Counted from the stretch's first letter, positions 15,632 through 25,427 are shown. The stretch: DNA of 64,000 nucleotides from CANLBN01 sp050633525 (GCA_050633525.1 JBOEGR010000014.1:1-64000), one strand, 5' to 3'. Notes: generated from the letters alone by a model not told the origin. Made by a program: numbers and translations.

Positions 15632-17878
15632 ATGTCTGAAGTAGTCAATCCTGACGCTTATGAATCTACCCCTTTAAAAGATTATGCTGAAAAAGCGTAT
15701 TTGGATTATTCCATGTACGTGATTCTTGATCGTGCGCTACCTAATATTGGTGATGGTTTAAAGCCAGTGCAGCGACGTATTGTTTATGCCATGAGTGAAC
15801 TTGGTTTAAAGGCGAGTGCAAAATTTAAAAAGTCTGCTCGTACAGTCGGTGATGTGATTGGTAAATTTCATCCGCATGGAGATTCAGCTGCTTATGAAGC
15901 AATGGTGTTGATGGCGCAACCTTTTTCATATCGTTATCCTCTGATTGATGGCCAAGGTAACTGGGGTTCTCCTGATGACCCTAAATCCTTTGCCGCGATG
16001 CGTTATACCGAATCACGGTTAACTGCCTACAGCGATGTACTGTTGGGTGAGTTGGGTCAAGGTACAGTTGAATGGGCGCCAAATTTTGACGGTACTTTAG
16101 ATGAGCCCACCGTCTTGCCTGCACAAGTGCCCAATATTTTATTGAATGGTACAACCGGTATTGCCGTCGGCATGGCGACAGATATACCGCCCCATAATTT
16201 ACGTGAATTGATTTCTGCTACGATCCATTTATTACAAAACCCTAAGGCAAGTAGCGCAGAACTATGTGAGTTTGTGATTGCGCCAGATATGCCAACGAGT
16301 GCAGAAATTATTACGCCGAAAGCCGACATCGTTAAAATGTACGAAACAGGGCGTGGTAGCTTACGCATGCGTGCTCTATGGAATAAAGAGGATGGCGATA
16401 TCGTTGTGACAGCATTACCTCATCAGGTGAGTGGTGCAAAGGTAATGGAGCAAATTGCGGCTCAGATGCAAGCAAAAAAATTACCCATGGTCGCTGATTT
16501 ACGTGATGAATCCGATCATGAAAATCCAACTCGTTTAGTGATTATCCCTCGCTCAAATCGCATCGATATTGAGCAGTTGATGAATCATTTATTTGCCACA
16601 ACCGATTTAGAGCGTACTTACCGTATCAATATGAATATGATCGGTATTGATGGCTTGCCGGCAGTAAAATCGCTGCAGACTATTTTGGGTGAATGGCTTA
16701 AGTTTAGAACCGTAACGGTACGCCGCCGTTTGCAATATCGCTTGGATAAAGTACTCCGTCGTTTGCATATATTAGAAGGTTATTTGGCGGCTTTTCTGAA
16801 TATCGATGAAGTGATAGAGATTATTCGCACAGAAGAAAAACCTAAAGAAGAATTAATAAAACGATTTGAGTTAAGCGAAATTCAAGCCGAGGCTGTACTC
16901 GAATTAAAATTACGTCAAATCGCAAAATTAGAAGAAATTAAAATTCGCGGTGAGCAAGATGACCTCGAAAAAGAGCGTGGCAGTCTCGAATCTATTTTAG
17001 GTTCTGCTACCAAGTTAAAGAATCTAGTGAAAAAAGAATTGCAGGCGATTTCTGATAAGTTTGGCGATGATCGTCGTTCACCACTTGTTGTGAGAGGTGA
17101 GGCGCAAGCCTTGAGCGCAAGCGACCTGCTAAGTAGTGATCCTATCACGGTTGTTATTTCAGAAAAGGGATGGATTCGTGCAGCTAAAGGTCATGAGGTT
17201 GACCCCGAGTCCCTTAATTACAAGTCAGGCGATGGTTACCAGTTTTCAGCGAGAGGCAAATCAAATCAAAATGTTTTGCTGATTGACTCCACCGGTCGTA
17301 GCTATGCCTTGGCTGCGCATACATTGCCTTCGGCGCGAGGACAAGGTGAACCCGCTAGTGGCCGTCTAAATCCTCCAAGTGGCGCTACTTTTACGGGTTT
17401 GTTGATGGGGCAGGATGAGCAGAGGGTATTGGTTTCTAGCGATGCTGGCTATGGTTTTGTGACTAAGTTAGGCGATTTGTATACAAAAAATAAGGCGGGT
17501 AAAGCGTTGTTGACTTTGCCTAAAGGCGCGAAAGTACTGCCTCCTGTTTTTGTAGAAGATGAAGATAGTTTGGTCGTGAGTGTCAGTAATGAAGGTCGTA
17601 TGTTGTTATTTCCATTATCTGATTTGCCGGAATTAGCTCGTGGTAAAGGGAATAAAATGTTGAGCATTCCTCCCGCACGAGTACAGGCGCGAGAAGAATT
17701 TATTGTGGCGTCTGCTTTAATCAGCGAAGGTAAAAAATTAACCGTCTATTCGGGCAAGCGTCATGCGTCGTTTAAGTTATCTGAGTTGGAGCACTATGTT
17801 GGTGAGCGGGGACGTCGTGGCCATAAATTGCCTCGTGGTTTCCAAAAGGTAGATCGAATAGATATTGTCGATAAATAA
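15632..17878 (+). CDS. parC: DNA topoisomerase IV subunit A
   Basis: ParC with ParE forms topoisomerase IV, which decatenates daughter chromosomes. The 748-residue sequence has the N-terminal winged-helix/tower region with GDGLKPVQRRIVYAMSEL and the active-site tyrosine Tyr125 in AMRYTESRL. The quinolone-resistance-determining stretch HPHGDSAAYE has the wild-type-like Ser85 and Glu89 (E. coli Ser80/Glu84). The C-terminal region contains the degenerate beta-pinwheel repeats (for example GRSYALAAHTLPSARGQG). The parE partner is not in the window. The dctB-like gene starts only 22 nt after the stop, so some read-through transcription is likely. Confidence 0.97.
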   Translation: MSEVVNPDAYESTPLKDYAEKAYLDYSMYVILDRALPNIGDGLKPVQRRIVYAMSELGLKASAKFKKSARTVGDVIGKFHPHGDSAAYEAMVLMAQPFSYRYPLIDGQGNWGSPDDPKSFAAMRYTESRLTAYSDVLLGELGQGTVEWAPNFDGTLDEPTVLPAQVPNILLNGTTGIAVGMATDIPPHNLRELISATIHLLQNPKASSAELCEFVIAPDMPTSAEIITPKADIVKMYETGRGSLRMRALWNKEDGDIVVTALPHQVSGAKVMEQIAAQMQAKKLPMVADLRDESDHENPTRLVIIPRSNRIDIEQLMNHLFATTDLERTYRINMNMIGIDGLPAVKSLQTILGEWLKFRTVTVRRRLQYRLDKVLRRLHILEGYLAAFLNIDEVIEIIRTEEKPKEELIKRFELSEIQAEAVLELKLRQIAKLEEIKIRGEQDDLEKERGSLESILGSATKLKNLVKKELQAISDKFGDDRRSPLVVRGEAQALSASDLLSSDPITVVISEKGWIRAAKGHEVDPESLNYKSGDGYQFSARGKSNQNVLLIDSTGRSYALAAHTLPSARGQGEPASGRLNPPSGATFTGLLMGQDEQRVLVSSDAGYGFVTKLGDLYTKNKAGKALLTLPKGAKVLPPVFVEDEDSLVVSVSNEGRMLLFPLSDLPELARGKGNKMLSIPPARVQAREEFIVASALISEGKKLTVYSGKRHASFKLSELEHYVGERGRRGHKLPRGFQKVDRIDIVDK

Positions 17879-17900
17879 TTTTCTATAAAGTCAGTAGGCG

Positions 17901-19691
17901 ATGGTTAGACATAATTTTTTCAAGCGATATTATTGGTTTTTAATGCCTTTGGTTGGTTTTTTAGTGGCAGTTATTTTACTTTCTGTTAGCTACTTAGCTG
18001 AAAAAACAGCATTTGAAACAGCCAAGCAACGCATGGAAAATACGATGTCTTTCCAGACCGCCACCTTAAAAGCGAGCATGGATAAGTACGCGATTCTTGC
18101 GGCATTGATTGCTCGCCGCTCTGATATTGCTTATGCCTTGTTAACCGATGACCCTTTAAAAGAATTACCGAATGCCAATCAATTGGCTAATTTTTTAGCG
18201 GGTATTAGTGGTGCTGCTGATGTCTGGATCGTGAATACAGAAGGCACTATTCTTGTCAGTAATCAATTTCCTCAGCAATCAGTAGATATTAATAATCAAG
18301 CTTATTTCATCTCTGCTCTTAGAGGTGCTATGGGGCGCGCTAGTATTGTGACCCATACAGGAAGACGTTTGTATTTATTTGCTGCCCCAGTTCTTAGCCA
18401 AAATAAAATTTTAGGTGTTATTGTTGTTCGTGTCGATCTCGAATATTTAGAGCAGGTATGGGTATTGTTGCAAGACCCTATGTTGGTAACAGATGAAACG
18501 GGACAAATTCTTTTATCCAGTGTACAGCCTTGGCGCTTTAAATCTTTTTACGCAGATGCATCAGCCGATAAGTTAGATGATGTGGCAGAAGACTATCTTG
18601 TTGAAAAATTTACGAGTCAGTCTCGCGATCGCTTAACTCTATATAAGGCCTTGGATGAGTCCAGCGGCCGTGATTATCTTCAGGTGTCACAGTACGATGC
18701 CTTATTGGGCTGGCGTGTTCATGCGATGACAAGCTACAGTTCTATTATTGTTCAACGCAATACTGCCGTTTTAATTGCTTTGTTAATTATTGCGTTAGTT
18801 TTTATGGCGATCGGTATGTTTTTGAGCCGGCAAAAACGATTGCTTGAAGAAAAACGTTCCCAGCAGGCTTTTGCCTTACGTTTAGAACGGCAAGTTCGTG
18901 ATCGCACGCACGAGTTAACAACGTCTAATAAACAGTTGGGTATTGAGATTGAAGAGCGACGTATTGCCGAGCAGCATTTGCGTGAAGCCCAAGAAGAGCT
19001 AGTGCAAGCGGCCAAGCTTGCCGGTATTGGTCAAATGTCGACGGCCCTTGCGCATGAGTATAACCAACCATTAGCTGCGATAAGATCTTATGCCGACAAT
19101 GCAGCAGGGTTTTTGTTAAAAGAAGACGTTGAAACAGCAACAGATAATTTACAGCGAATAAAAATGTTGGTCGATAAAATGGCTAATTTAACTCGTACTC
19201 TGCGTAACTTTGCGCATAAATCCAGTAGTCATTTAGAAAAAATTTCGATTGATGCGATTATGGATGAGTTAATTATTTTATTATCGCCTCAGGCGAAGAA
19301 ACAGCAAGTTGAACTCAACTTAAGAGGCGCTAATGAAGCTATTTTTGTGATGGGTGAGCAGGGTCGTTTATCGCAGGTTATTACCAATCTTGTGACCAAT
19401 GCTATGGATGCGGTAAGTGATTTGGATAAACGTCAAGTTGATATTTCTTGGCATAAACAGCTTGATAAAGCGATTATAGTAGTGAAAGATAGCGGACCTG
19501 GTATTGACGATGATGTAAAAGAAAAAATGTTTAATGCATTTTTTACAACAAAAACAATAGGCAATGGCCTGGGTTTAGGTTTGTTTATTGTGATGAATAT
19601 CGTCAATGATTTAAAAGGGAGCTTGACGTTAAAAGAAGAATCCGGTTACGGAGCTGTGTTTGAAATCGTTTTGCCTTTGGCGGAGGATTAG
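17901..19691 (+). CDS. dctB: C4-dicarboxylate-type sensor histidine kinase, DctB-like
   Basis: An inner-membrane sensor of 596 residues. Transmembrane helices lie at about 12-32 and 290-310, flanking a periplasmic tandem-PAS/Cache sensor region with the DctB-like WIVNTEGTILVSNQF and VRVDLEYLE segments. A coiled-coil linker follows (EKRSQQAFALRLERQVRDR). The H-box is ALAHEYNQPLAAIRSYADNA, the N-box NLVTNAMDAV, and the G boxes KDSGPGID and GNGLGLGLFI. It precedes a sigma-54 response regulator (DctD-like) and a DctPQM TRAP transporter, the canonical context for sensing external C4-dicarboxylates. The ligand is inferred from that context. Confidence 0.92.
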   Translation: MVRHNFFKRYYWFLMPLVGFLVAVILLSVSYLAEKTAFETAKQRMENTMSFQTATLKASMDKYAILAALIARRSDIAYALLTDDPLKELPNANQLANFLAGISGAADVWIVNTEGTILVSNQFPQQSVDINNQAYFISALRGAMGRASIVTHTGRRLYLFAAPVLSQNKILGVIVVRVDLEYLEQVWVLLQDPMLVTDETGQILLSSVQPWRFKSFYADASADKLDDVAEDYLVEKFTSQSRDRLTLYKALDESSGRDYLQVSQYDALLGWRVHAMTSYSSIIVQRNTAVLIALLIIALVFMAIGMFLSRQKRLLEEKRSQQAFALRLERQVRDRTHELTTSNKQLGIEIEERRIAEQHLREAQEELVQAAKLAGIGQMSTALAHEYNQPLAAIRSYADNAAGFLLKEDVETATDNLQRIKMLVDKMANLTRTLRNFAHKSSSHLEKISIDAIMDELIILLSPQAKKQQVELNLRGANEAIFVMGEQGRLSQVITNLVTNAMDAVSDLDKRQVDISWHKQLDKAIIVVKDSGPGIDDDVKEKMFNAFFTTKTIGNGLGLGLFIVMNIVNDLKGSLTLKEESGYGAVFEIVLPLAED

Positions 19692-19764
19692 ACAAAAACA
19701 GTGCTTTAGAAATAGCGTTAGGTCCCTTTTGCTACCGATATAATAAGCTATTTACGAGCAACGC

Positions 19765-21120
19765 ATGATAGAAAAAGCAAAAGTATTAGTGGTAGATGAC
19801 GATGATGACCTGCGTCATGCCTTAATGCAAAGTTTACAGCTCGCTGGTTACGATGCTAGCGGTTACAGTCACGGTCAAGCGGTATTAAGCCATATTAATC
19901 GCGATCTTTATGGTGTGTTAATTACCGATATCCGCATGCCCAATATTGATGGTATGCAGTTATTATCGATGGTCTTAGAAATAGACCCTGCACTGCCAAC
20001 TATCTTAATTACCGGACATGGTGACATATCAACTGCAGTTGATGCTATGCGTAATGGGGCCTACGATTTTATTGAAAAACCCTTTGCCGGCGAGCGTTTG
20101 ACGAATGCGGTTTCTCGAGCATTAGAAAAACGTAGGCTTGTACTAGAAAATAGAACGCTACGACAAGAGCTGTCAGGCCAAGAAGGTTTAGATAAACGTT
20201 TAGTGGGTCGAACGCCGGCTATGCTCAAGCTGCGCTCCGAAATATCGGCTTTGGCTCAGACGGATATCGATGTCTTAATTTGGGGCGAAACAGGCGCCGG
20301 TAAAGAGGTTGTCGCACGTGCCTTGCACGAAGAAGGTCAACGCAAAGACAAACCATTTATTGCCTTAAACTGTGGCGCGATACCAGTCGAAATGATGGAG
20401 TCGGAGTTGTTTGGCCATGAGTCGGGCGCCTTCACTAGCGCCAACAAACAGCGAGTGGGTAAGTTAGAGTATGCCAATGGCGGGACGATTTTTCTAGATG
20501 AAATCGAATCCATGCCTATGGAGCTACAGGTTAAATTACTGAGAGTGATTGAAACCAGAACGATTGAGCGCCTAGGTTCGAACAAAGTCATTGCATTAGA
20601 TTTACGCTTCATCGCGGCAACCAAAACTGATTTAGAAGCCGCCAGTCAACGCCAAGAGTTTCGTGCCGATTTATATTATCGTTTAAATGTTGTGACCTTA
20701 ACCATCCCCTCATTACGCGAGCGCAAAGAAGATATTCCCGCACTCATGCATCACCTTGCGAGAGAGGCGAGGGCGCGATACCGTAGAGAAATTCCTGAAA
20801 TTACCCCTGCTCTCATGGCCGAGTTTATGTCTTATGATTGGCCAGGTAATGTACGTGAATTACGTAATGTGGTGGATCGTTGGGTTTTAGGTTTAGGTGT
20901 TGGCTTATCGCCCGATATTCCCGTGCCTTCTTTCTCGAATGAGACGGATTTGTCGTCACAAATGGCTAACGTCGAGCGGAGTTTGATTGCAGCAGCACTC
21001 AATTCGAATGGCGGTAGTATCAAAAAGACCTATGAGCAGTTAGGTGTGTCGCGAAAAGCCTTGTATGAAAAAATGAAAAAGTATCAATTACAAGCAGATA
21101 CGAATGGAGAGGATACTTAA
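19765..21120 (+). CDS. dctD: Sigma-54-dependent response regulator, DctD-like
   Basis: An NtrC-class activator of 451 residues: receiver domain (DDDDD pocket, phospho-acceptor Asp55 in ITDIRMP, Lys in IEKPF), AAA+ domain with Walker A GETGAGKE (174-181) and Walker B region GGTIFLDEIE, and a C-terminal Fis-type helix-turn-helix (KKTYEQLGVSRKALYEKM). The loop that contacts sigma-54, normally GAFTGA, reads GAFTSA here (221-226); the Phe and Thr needed for sigma-54 contact are kept. It should activate the dctP promoter downstream, where a -24/-12 element is visible. Confidence 0.93.
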   Translation: MIEKAKVLVVDDDDDLRHALMQSLQLAGYDASGYSHGQAVLSHINRDLYGVLITDIRMPNIDGMQLLSMVLEIDPALPTILITGHGDISTAVDAMRNGAYDFIEKPFAGERLTNAVSRALEKRRLVLENRTLRQELSGQEGLDKRLVGRTPAMLKLRSEISALAQTDIDVLIWGETGAGKEVVARALHEEGQRKDKPFIALNCGAIPVEMMESELFGHESGAFTSANKQRVGKLEYANGGTIFLDEIESMPMELQVKLLRVIETRTIERLGSNKVIALDLRFIAATKTDLEAASQRQEFRADLYYRLNVVTLTIPSLRERKEDIPALMHHLAREARARYRREIPEITPALMAEFMSYDWPGNVRELRNVVDRWVLGLGVGLSPDIPVPSFSNETDLSSQMANVERSLIAAALNSNGGSIKKTYEQLGVSRKALYEKMKKYQLQADTNGEDT

Positions 21121-21423
21121 CTTAACATTGTAAGTTGAATCTTGTGACAACATTGGTTTATGAGAACCAGTCGACATTCTTTGTGCTAGCGCTCATTGGT
21201 ATGTGTGCTATATATACACAAGCTAAACCTCTTAGCATTAGCCCAAAAGGCCAAATGGTATTCAAAAAGTAATAAAAAATACGCCAACGTTTCAATAATG
21301 GGTCGAAAAGGTAACATCTTTAGTTTGGTTGTGTGTCGAATTCGCTACATCCGGCATCGGTTCCCACCAATCCTACAAATTGAAAATGCATAAAAATCAA
21401 GGGTTTACCCAACTCTTTGCGTG
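21121..21423. promoter_or_regulatory. Long leader region upstream of dctP, probable activator-binding region
   Basis: About 300 nt without a credible gene separate dctD from the sigma-54 promoter. Short imperfect inverted repeats such as TGGTTTATGAGAACCA (about 21154-21169) and TGTGTGCTATATATACACA (about 21202-21220) could be upstream activator sites for a DctD-type hexamer, but the binding motif cannot be confirmed from one copy. A 65-codon frame here has no ribosome-binding site and is discounted. Confidence 0.35.
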
Positions 21424-21440
21424 TTGGCATGATGGCTGCA
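21424..21440 (+). promoter_or_regulatory. Sigma-54 (-24/-12) promoter of dctP
   Basis: TTGGCATGATGGCTGCA has the invariant GG (21426-21427) and GC (21438-21439) twelve positions apart, as in the consensus TGGCACG-N4-TTGC. It lies about 115 nt upstream of the dctP ATG, downstream of the gene for a sigma-54 activator. A 14-nt palindrome (TTATTTGCAAATAA, 21492-21505) sits in the transcribed leader. Confidence 0.75.
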
Positions 21441-21553
21441 ATGTGTATTGGGCGATGATAAATCGTTTTAGGCGAAACTAAATCGTCGCTGTTATTTGCA
21501 AATAATAACGTTGTTTAACTTTTATAATAATGAAATTTCATCGGAGAGACTCT

Positions 21554-22552
21554 ATGAAAAAATTACTAACTGCCGTTGCTGCTGTTGCAGCTGTAAGTGC
21601 ATTCAGTGCTAACACTTACGCTAGCTGTGAAAAAGGTGAGCGTGTCATTAAATTCAGCTTTGTAACTGCAGCTACTGGTCACCCTAAAGGTGAAGCCGCT
21701 ACTCAGATTGCTAACCGCATCAATAAAGAGATGAACGGTAAAGCGTGTATGCAACTGTTCCCAAGCTCACAGTTGTTTGATGACAACAAAGTAATGGAAG
21801 CCTTGTTACTTGGCGATGTTCAAGTTGCTGCTCCATCATTGTCTAAGTTTGAAGCTTATACCAAAAAATATCGTATCTTTGACTTCCCGTTCCTATTCCC
21901 GAATATGGAAGCTGTAAACAAATTTACTCAAGGCCCTAAAGGCCAAGAGTTGTTGAATGCGATCGAAGACAAAGGTTATGTAGGTCTTTCTTACATCTAT
22001 AACGGTCTTAAGCACTTCTCTGCTAACAAAGCTCTAGTACTTCCTTCTGATGCAGCTGGTTTAAAGTTCCGCGTACAAACGTCTGACGTAGCGGTTGCTA
22101 TGGTTGAAGCGATTGGCGGTAATGCTCAGAAGCTTGCATTTAAAGAAGTATACGGTGCATTGCAAACAGGTGTTGTTGATGGTCAAGAAAATACTTGGTC
22201 TAACATTTACACTAAGAAATTCTTCGAAGTTCAAGATGGTACGACTGAAACAAGTCACCAGCTGTTAACTTACTTAGCCGTTACATCTAAAGATTGGTTA
22301 AATAGTTTACCTGCTGCTGAGCGTGATCAGTTCTTGAAACTCTTCCGTGAAGAAACTAATGCAGCTAATGCTCGTTCTACTGAAGTAAACGCAGCTAACA
22401 AAGCGAAGATCATTGCCGCTGGTGGTGTTGTTCGTACGCTGACTCCTGAGCAGCGTTCTGCTTGGATCAGTGTTATGCGTCCAGTATGGGACAAGTTTGC
22501 TTCTGATGTTGGTCAAGACACTATTGATGCCGCTGTTGCAGCTGGTCAGTAA
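21554..22552 (+). CDS. dctP: TRAP transporter solute-binding protein, DctP-type
   Basis: This is the periplasmic binding protein of a TRAP carboxylate transporter. The signal peptide is MKKLLTAVAAVAAVSAFS with cleavage after the Ala near NTYA-SC. The ATG was chosen for its GGAGA six nucleotides upstream; an earlier in-frame ATG eight codons upstream lacks one. Family features are KFSFVTAATGHPKGEAA, FRVQTSDVAVAM with the Arg that salt-bridges the substrate carboxylate, and VDGQENTWSNIYTKKFFEVQ. Length (332 aa) is normal. A strong terminator after the gene should make it more abundant than the membrane subunits, and a sigma-54 promoter lies upstream. Confidence 0.95.
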   Translation: MKKLLTAVAAVAAVSAFSANTYASCEKGERVIKFSFVTAATGHPKGEAATQIANRINKEMNGKACMQLFPSSQLFDDNKVMEALLLGDVQVAAPSLSKFEAYTKKYRIFDFPFLFPNMEAVNKFTQGPKGQELLNAIEDKGYVGLSYIYNGLKHFSANKALVLPSDAAGLKFRVQTSDVAVAMVEAIGGNAQKLAFKEVYGALQTGVVDGQENTWSNIYTKKFFEVQDGTTETSHQLLTYLAVTSKDWLNSLPAAERDQFLKLFREETNAANARSTEVNAANKAKIIAAGGVVRTLTPEQRSAWISVMRPVWDKFASDVGQDTIDAAVAAGQ

Positions 22553-22565
22553 TAGTTAGAGTCTT

Positions 22566-22594
22566 AAGGGGCCTGTATCGCAGGCCCCTTTTTT
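22566..22594 (+). terminator. Intrinsic terminator between dctP and dctQ
   Basis: AAGGGGCCTG pairs with CAGGCCCCTT across a 5-nt loop (TATCG) and runs into a T-tract. Placed right after dctP, it likely limits read-through so that the binding protein outnumbers the DctQM permease. About 290 nt of gene-free, AT-rich sequence follow before dctQ. Confidence 0.9.
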
Positions 22595-22886
22595 AGTTAT
22601 AAGGTTGTAAAGCTGTAAGATTGTAAATAGTAGTAAAAAAATTATTTTAATTCAGTGCGCGCAATACAAGAGTTAGGGAAGTTAAAACATAAAAAGTAGC
22701 TTATTAAAAAGCACGTTTTATCTTCTGCAATAAGCAACAATTATTGTACCCCCCTCATTTACAACACGCTTCTTATTTTATTTTGAGTGTGTCGTCTTCT
22801 TTTGTGTGCAACGAAATTACTTTTGGCTATCTCGGTTGTTTATTGGCTCAGTTCTTGTTGTTATTGCTACTGTAGGCGGATTAAAT

Positions 22887-23489
22887 ATGAATAAATTTTT
22901 TAGATTGATTGATCGACTGGAAGAAGACTTTATTGCCATTCTTCTTGGTTTGATGACGATTATTACCTTTGGGCAAGTTGTGGCTCGTTATGGTTTCAAC
23001 TCCGGTTGGGGTAGTGCTCTTGAGCTTACGCAAGTACTTTTTGCGTGGTTAATTTTATTTGGGATGAGTTACGGTGTTAAACGCGGTATTCATCTCGGTG
23101 TTGATATTTTAGTTAGACGTTTCTCTAAGCCAGTATTTAAAATTTTTGCTTTGATTGGCGCGGCTTTATGTATCCTTTATGGCCTAATGTTTTTGTCAGC
23201 TGACTTGGTTGGTTTTGATGGTAAAGGTGGTGCATATAAATACTGGGATACGATGTACAGGCTAGGCATCGGTATGGAAAGTATTTCACTGCCTGAATTT
23301 ATTTATGGGCCTGATGTGAATCTACCTAGGTGGGTGGCTTACTTGATGCTTCCCGTAGGTTTGGTATTACTGATTATACGTTGTGTGCAAGCATTCATTG
23401 CTATTCTCACAGGCAATCGCGAGATGATTATCGCTTCTCATGAAGCAGAAGAATTACTCGAACAAAACAAAAACGTAATAGGGGATTAA
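22887..23489 (+). CDS. dctQ: TRAP transporter small permease subunit, DctQ-type
   Basis: A 200-residue membrane protein with four predicted helices (about 17-35, 50-70, 88-108, 145-165). The family pattern includes FGQVVARYGFNSGWGSALELTQVLFAWLIL (split here only by reading order) and VKRGIHLGVDILVRR. I chose the ATG giving MNKFFRLIDRLEED, preceded by AGGCGG, over a GTG 27 codons upstream that would add an unusual extra hydrophobic N-terminus. It partners with DctM in the Na-driven transporter; its stop lies 2 nt before the dctM start. Confidence 0.9.
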   Translation: MNKFFRLIDRLEEDFIAILLGLMTIITFGQVVARYGFNSGWGSALELTQVLFAWLILFGMSYGVKRGIHLGVDILVRRFSKPVFKIFALIGAALCILYGLMFLSADLVGFDGKGGAYKYWDTMYRLGIGMESISLPEFIYGPDVNLPRWVAYLMLPVGLVLLIIRCVQAFIAILTGNREMIIASHEAEELLEQNKNVIGD

Positions 23490-23491
23490 TT

Positions 23492-24892
23492 GTGGAAAGT
23501 GCAGTTTTATTTGGTCTATTATTCTTATTCCTATTTATAGGTGTCCCTGTTGCTGTTTCTTTGGGTTTATCTAGTGTACTCGTTATCGCTATATTTTCTC
23601 ATGACTCAGTTTCATCTGTTGCGTTACAGTTACTCAATGCTTCGCAAAAATATACTTTGCTTGCGATTCCTTTCTTCATTTTAGCATCATGCTTTATGTC
23701 GACTGGGGGAGTGGCGCAAAGGATTATTCGTTTCTCTATCGCAACTATGGGGCATTTCCGTGGCGGTTTGGCGATCGCGAGTGTGTTTGCTTGTATGTTG
23801 TTTGCTGCCTTGTCTGGTTCTTCTCCAGCAACAGTTGTGGCAATTGGTACGATTGCAATTACCGCTATGCGTGAAGTGGGTTACACCAAAGATTTCGCTG
23901 CGGGCGTCATTGCGAATGCGGGTACCTTAGGTATTTTGATTCCGCCATCGATTGTAATGGTTGTTTATGCTGCTGCAACGGACGTCTCTGTTGGCCGTAT
24001 GTTTTTGGCTGGTGTGATTCCTGGTGTGATGGCCGGTTTGATGTTGATGACGGTTATCTATATCAATGCGCGTATGAAAGGTATGCCCAAGCGTCCATTT
24101 GCGGGTATGAAAGAGATCTTGGAGTCAGCAGGTGAAGCTTCTTGGGGCTTATTGCTTATTCTTATTATCCTTGGTGGTATCTATAGTGGTGTATTCACGC
24201 CAACTGAAGCAGCTGCGGTTGCTGCGATGTATGCCTTCTTGATTGCGACCTTGGTTTACCGTGATATGGGTCCGTTGAAGGGTGTGCCTTGGCGCACAGA
24301 TGGCGAATCACTGGGTGCGGCCACAAGCCGTAACGCAGGTTTGCTGCTTAAAAACTTAGTACCTGTTTTCTTTCATAAAGATACACGTGGTGTCATGGTA
24401 GATGGCGCAAAAACCACCATTATGTTGATGTTTATTATCGTTAACGCTTTGGTATTCTCGCACGTATTAGTGGGCGAGCGCATTCCTGATCTTATCACTA
24501 GCCTTATGTTGGATGCGGGCTTTACTTGGTGGCAGTTCCTTATTGTTGTGAACATCATCCTGTTGATTGGTGGGCAGTTTATGGAGCCTTCTGGTTTACT
24601 CTTGATCGTTGCTCCGGTGACTTTCCCTATCGCTATCGAGTTAGGTATTGATCCTATTCACCTTGGTTTAATGATGATCGTTAATATGGAAATCGGCATG
24701 ATTACTCCACCGATCGGTCTTAACCTCTTTGTGACTTCGGGTATCACCGGTATGAGTATGGAGCGAGTAGTAAAAGCGGCTATGCCATTCTGTGCGGTAT
24801 TATTTGTTTTCTTAATACTTGTTACTTACATTCCGCAAATTTCTATATGGTTACCTACCTTGATGATGGGACCAGAAATTATCACAAGATAA
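23492..24892 (+). CDS. dctM: TRAP transporter large permease subunit, DctM-type
   Basis: The 466-residue transport channel has about 12 predicted helices and starts at a GTG with GGGGA upstream. DctM features are seen: FFILASCFMSTGGVAQRI, ALSGSSPATVVAIGTI, NAGTLGILIPPSIVMVVY and MITPPIGLNLF. An insert of about 40 residues around 255-310 with charged residues (FFHKDTRGVMVDG) separates the two halves, as in other DctM proteins of the long subtype. Together with DctP and DctQ it would import C4-dicarboxylates or a related carboxylate, driven by the sodium gradient. A terminator follows about 290 nt downstream. Confidence 0.95.
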   Translation: MESAVLFGLLFLFLFIGVPVAVSLGLSSVLVIAIFSHDSVSSVALQLLNASQKYTLLAIPFFILASCFMSTGGVAQRIIRFSIATMGHFRGGLAIASVFACMLFAALSGSSPATVVAIGTIAITAMREVGYTKDFAAGVIANAGTLGILIPPSIVMVVYAAATDVSVGRMFLAGVIPGVMAGLMLMTVIYINARMKGMPKRPFAGMKEILESAGEASWGLLLILIILGGIYSGVFTPTEAAAVAAMYAFLIATLVYRDMGPLKGVPWRTDGESLGAATSRNAGLLLKNLVPVFFHKDTRGVMVDGAKTTIMLMFIIVNALVFSHVLVGERIPDLITSLMLDAGFTWWQFLIVVNIILLIGGQFMEPSGLLLIVAPVTFPIAIELGIDPIHLGLMMIVNMEIGMITPPIGLNLFVTSGITGMSMERVVKAAMPFCAVLFVFLILVTYIPQISIWLPTLMMGPEIITR

Positions 24893-25178
24893 CAATGTGA
24901 TGAATCTGTTAAGCGTCTCGAAAGGGATGCTTAAGCTCAATCTAAATAAAAAGAAAACTAATAAATAAGTAATAGAATCAATAATAGAGAGCAATAGAGA
25001 GAAATAAAGAAAATCGATTTCCTGAATCCTTTCAGGAAGTCGAGCAGCACAGGATGTGTTGCCTGTTTTCAGTGATACCCTTATTGCTGAAAGCGCTCGG
25101 CAGATGAAAGCGCACATTTGTCTGCCATTAAAATACAGTCCTGGATAGATTTGTATTTTAAACCTTCCTGTTGTCTTT
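24893..25178. other. Intergenic region after dctM
   Basis: I see no credible gene here. There is a short inverted repeat TTCCTGA/TCAGGAA (25019-25025 and 25032-25038) and a purine-rich AT stretch (about 24945-25015). The 88-codon minus-strand frame crossing it overlaps the dctM end and is discounted. Confidence 0.5.
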
Positions 25179-25209
25179 GCTGCACTTCGTAAGAAGTGCA
25201 GCCTTTTTT
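25179..25209 (+). terminator. Intrinsic terminator of the dctQM operon
   Basis: GCTGCACTTC pairs perfectly with GAAGTGCAGC across a 4-nt loop (GTAA) and is followed by CTTTTTT. The next 218 nt, up to the minus-strand replication gene at 25428, hold no visible gene. Confidence 0.9.
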
Positions 25210-25427
25210 ATTTTCAGTCCCACATCCCGTTGGCGATTATATAGGCTTACTTAAGAAATAAATACTCTGGGCTTTATAAACCGTATCTAATATCGTCTAT
25301 ACGATTTAAAGCCATATTATATATGGGCTGTTAGGTATGTTGGCGCTAACCAATGTTGATGCTTGAATGCCAGAGAATAAGGCTTTTTTAGTTGGCAAAG
25401 TTGCAGAAGACTGCTTTGTATAGCAAT

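Noticed and set aside
21196..21393. 65-codon reading frame upstream of dctP
   Set aside because: No ribosome-binding site and no protein-like composition; it lies in the activator region of dctP.
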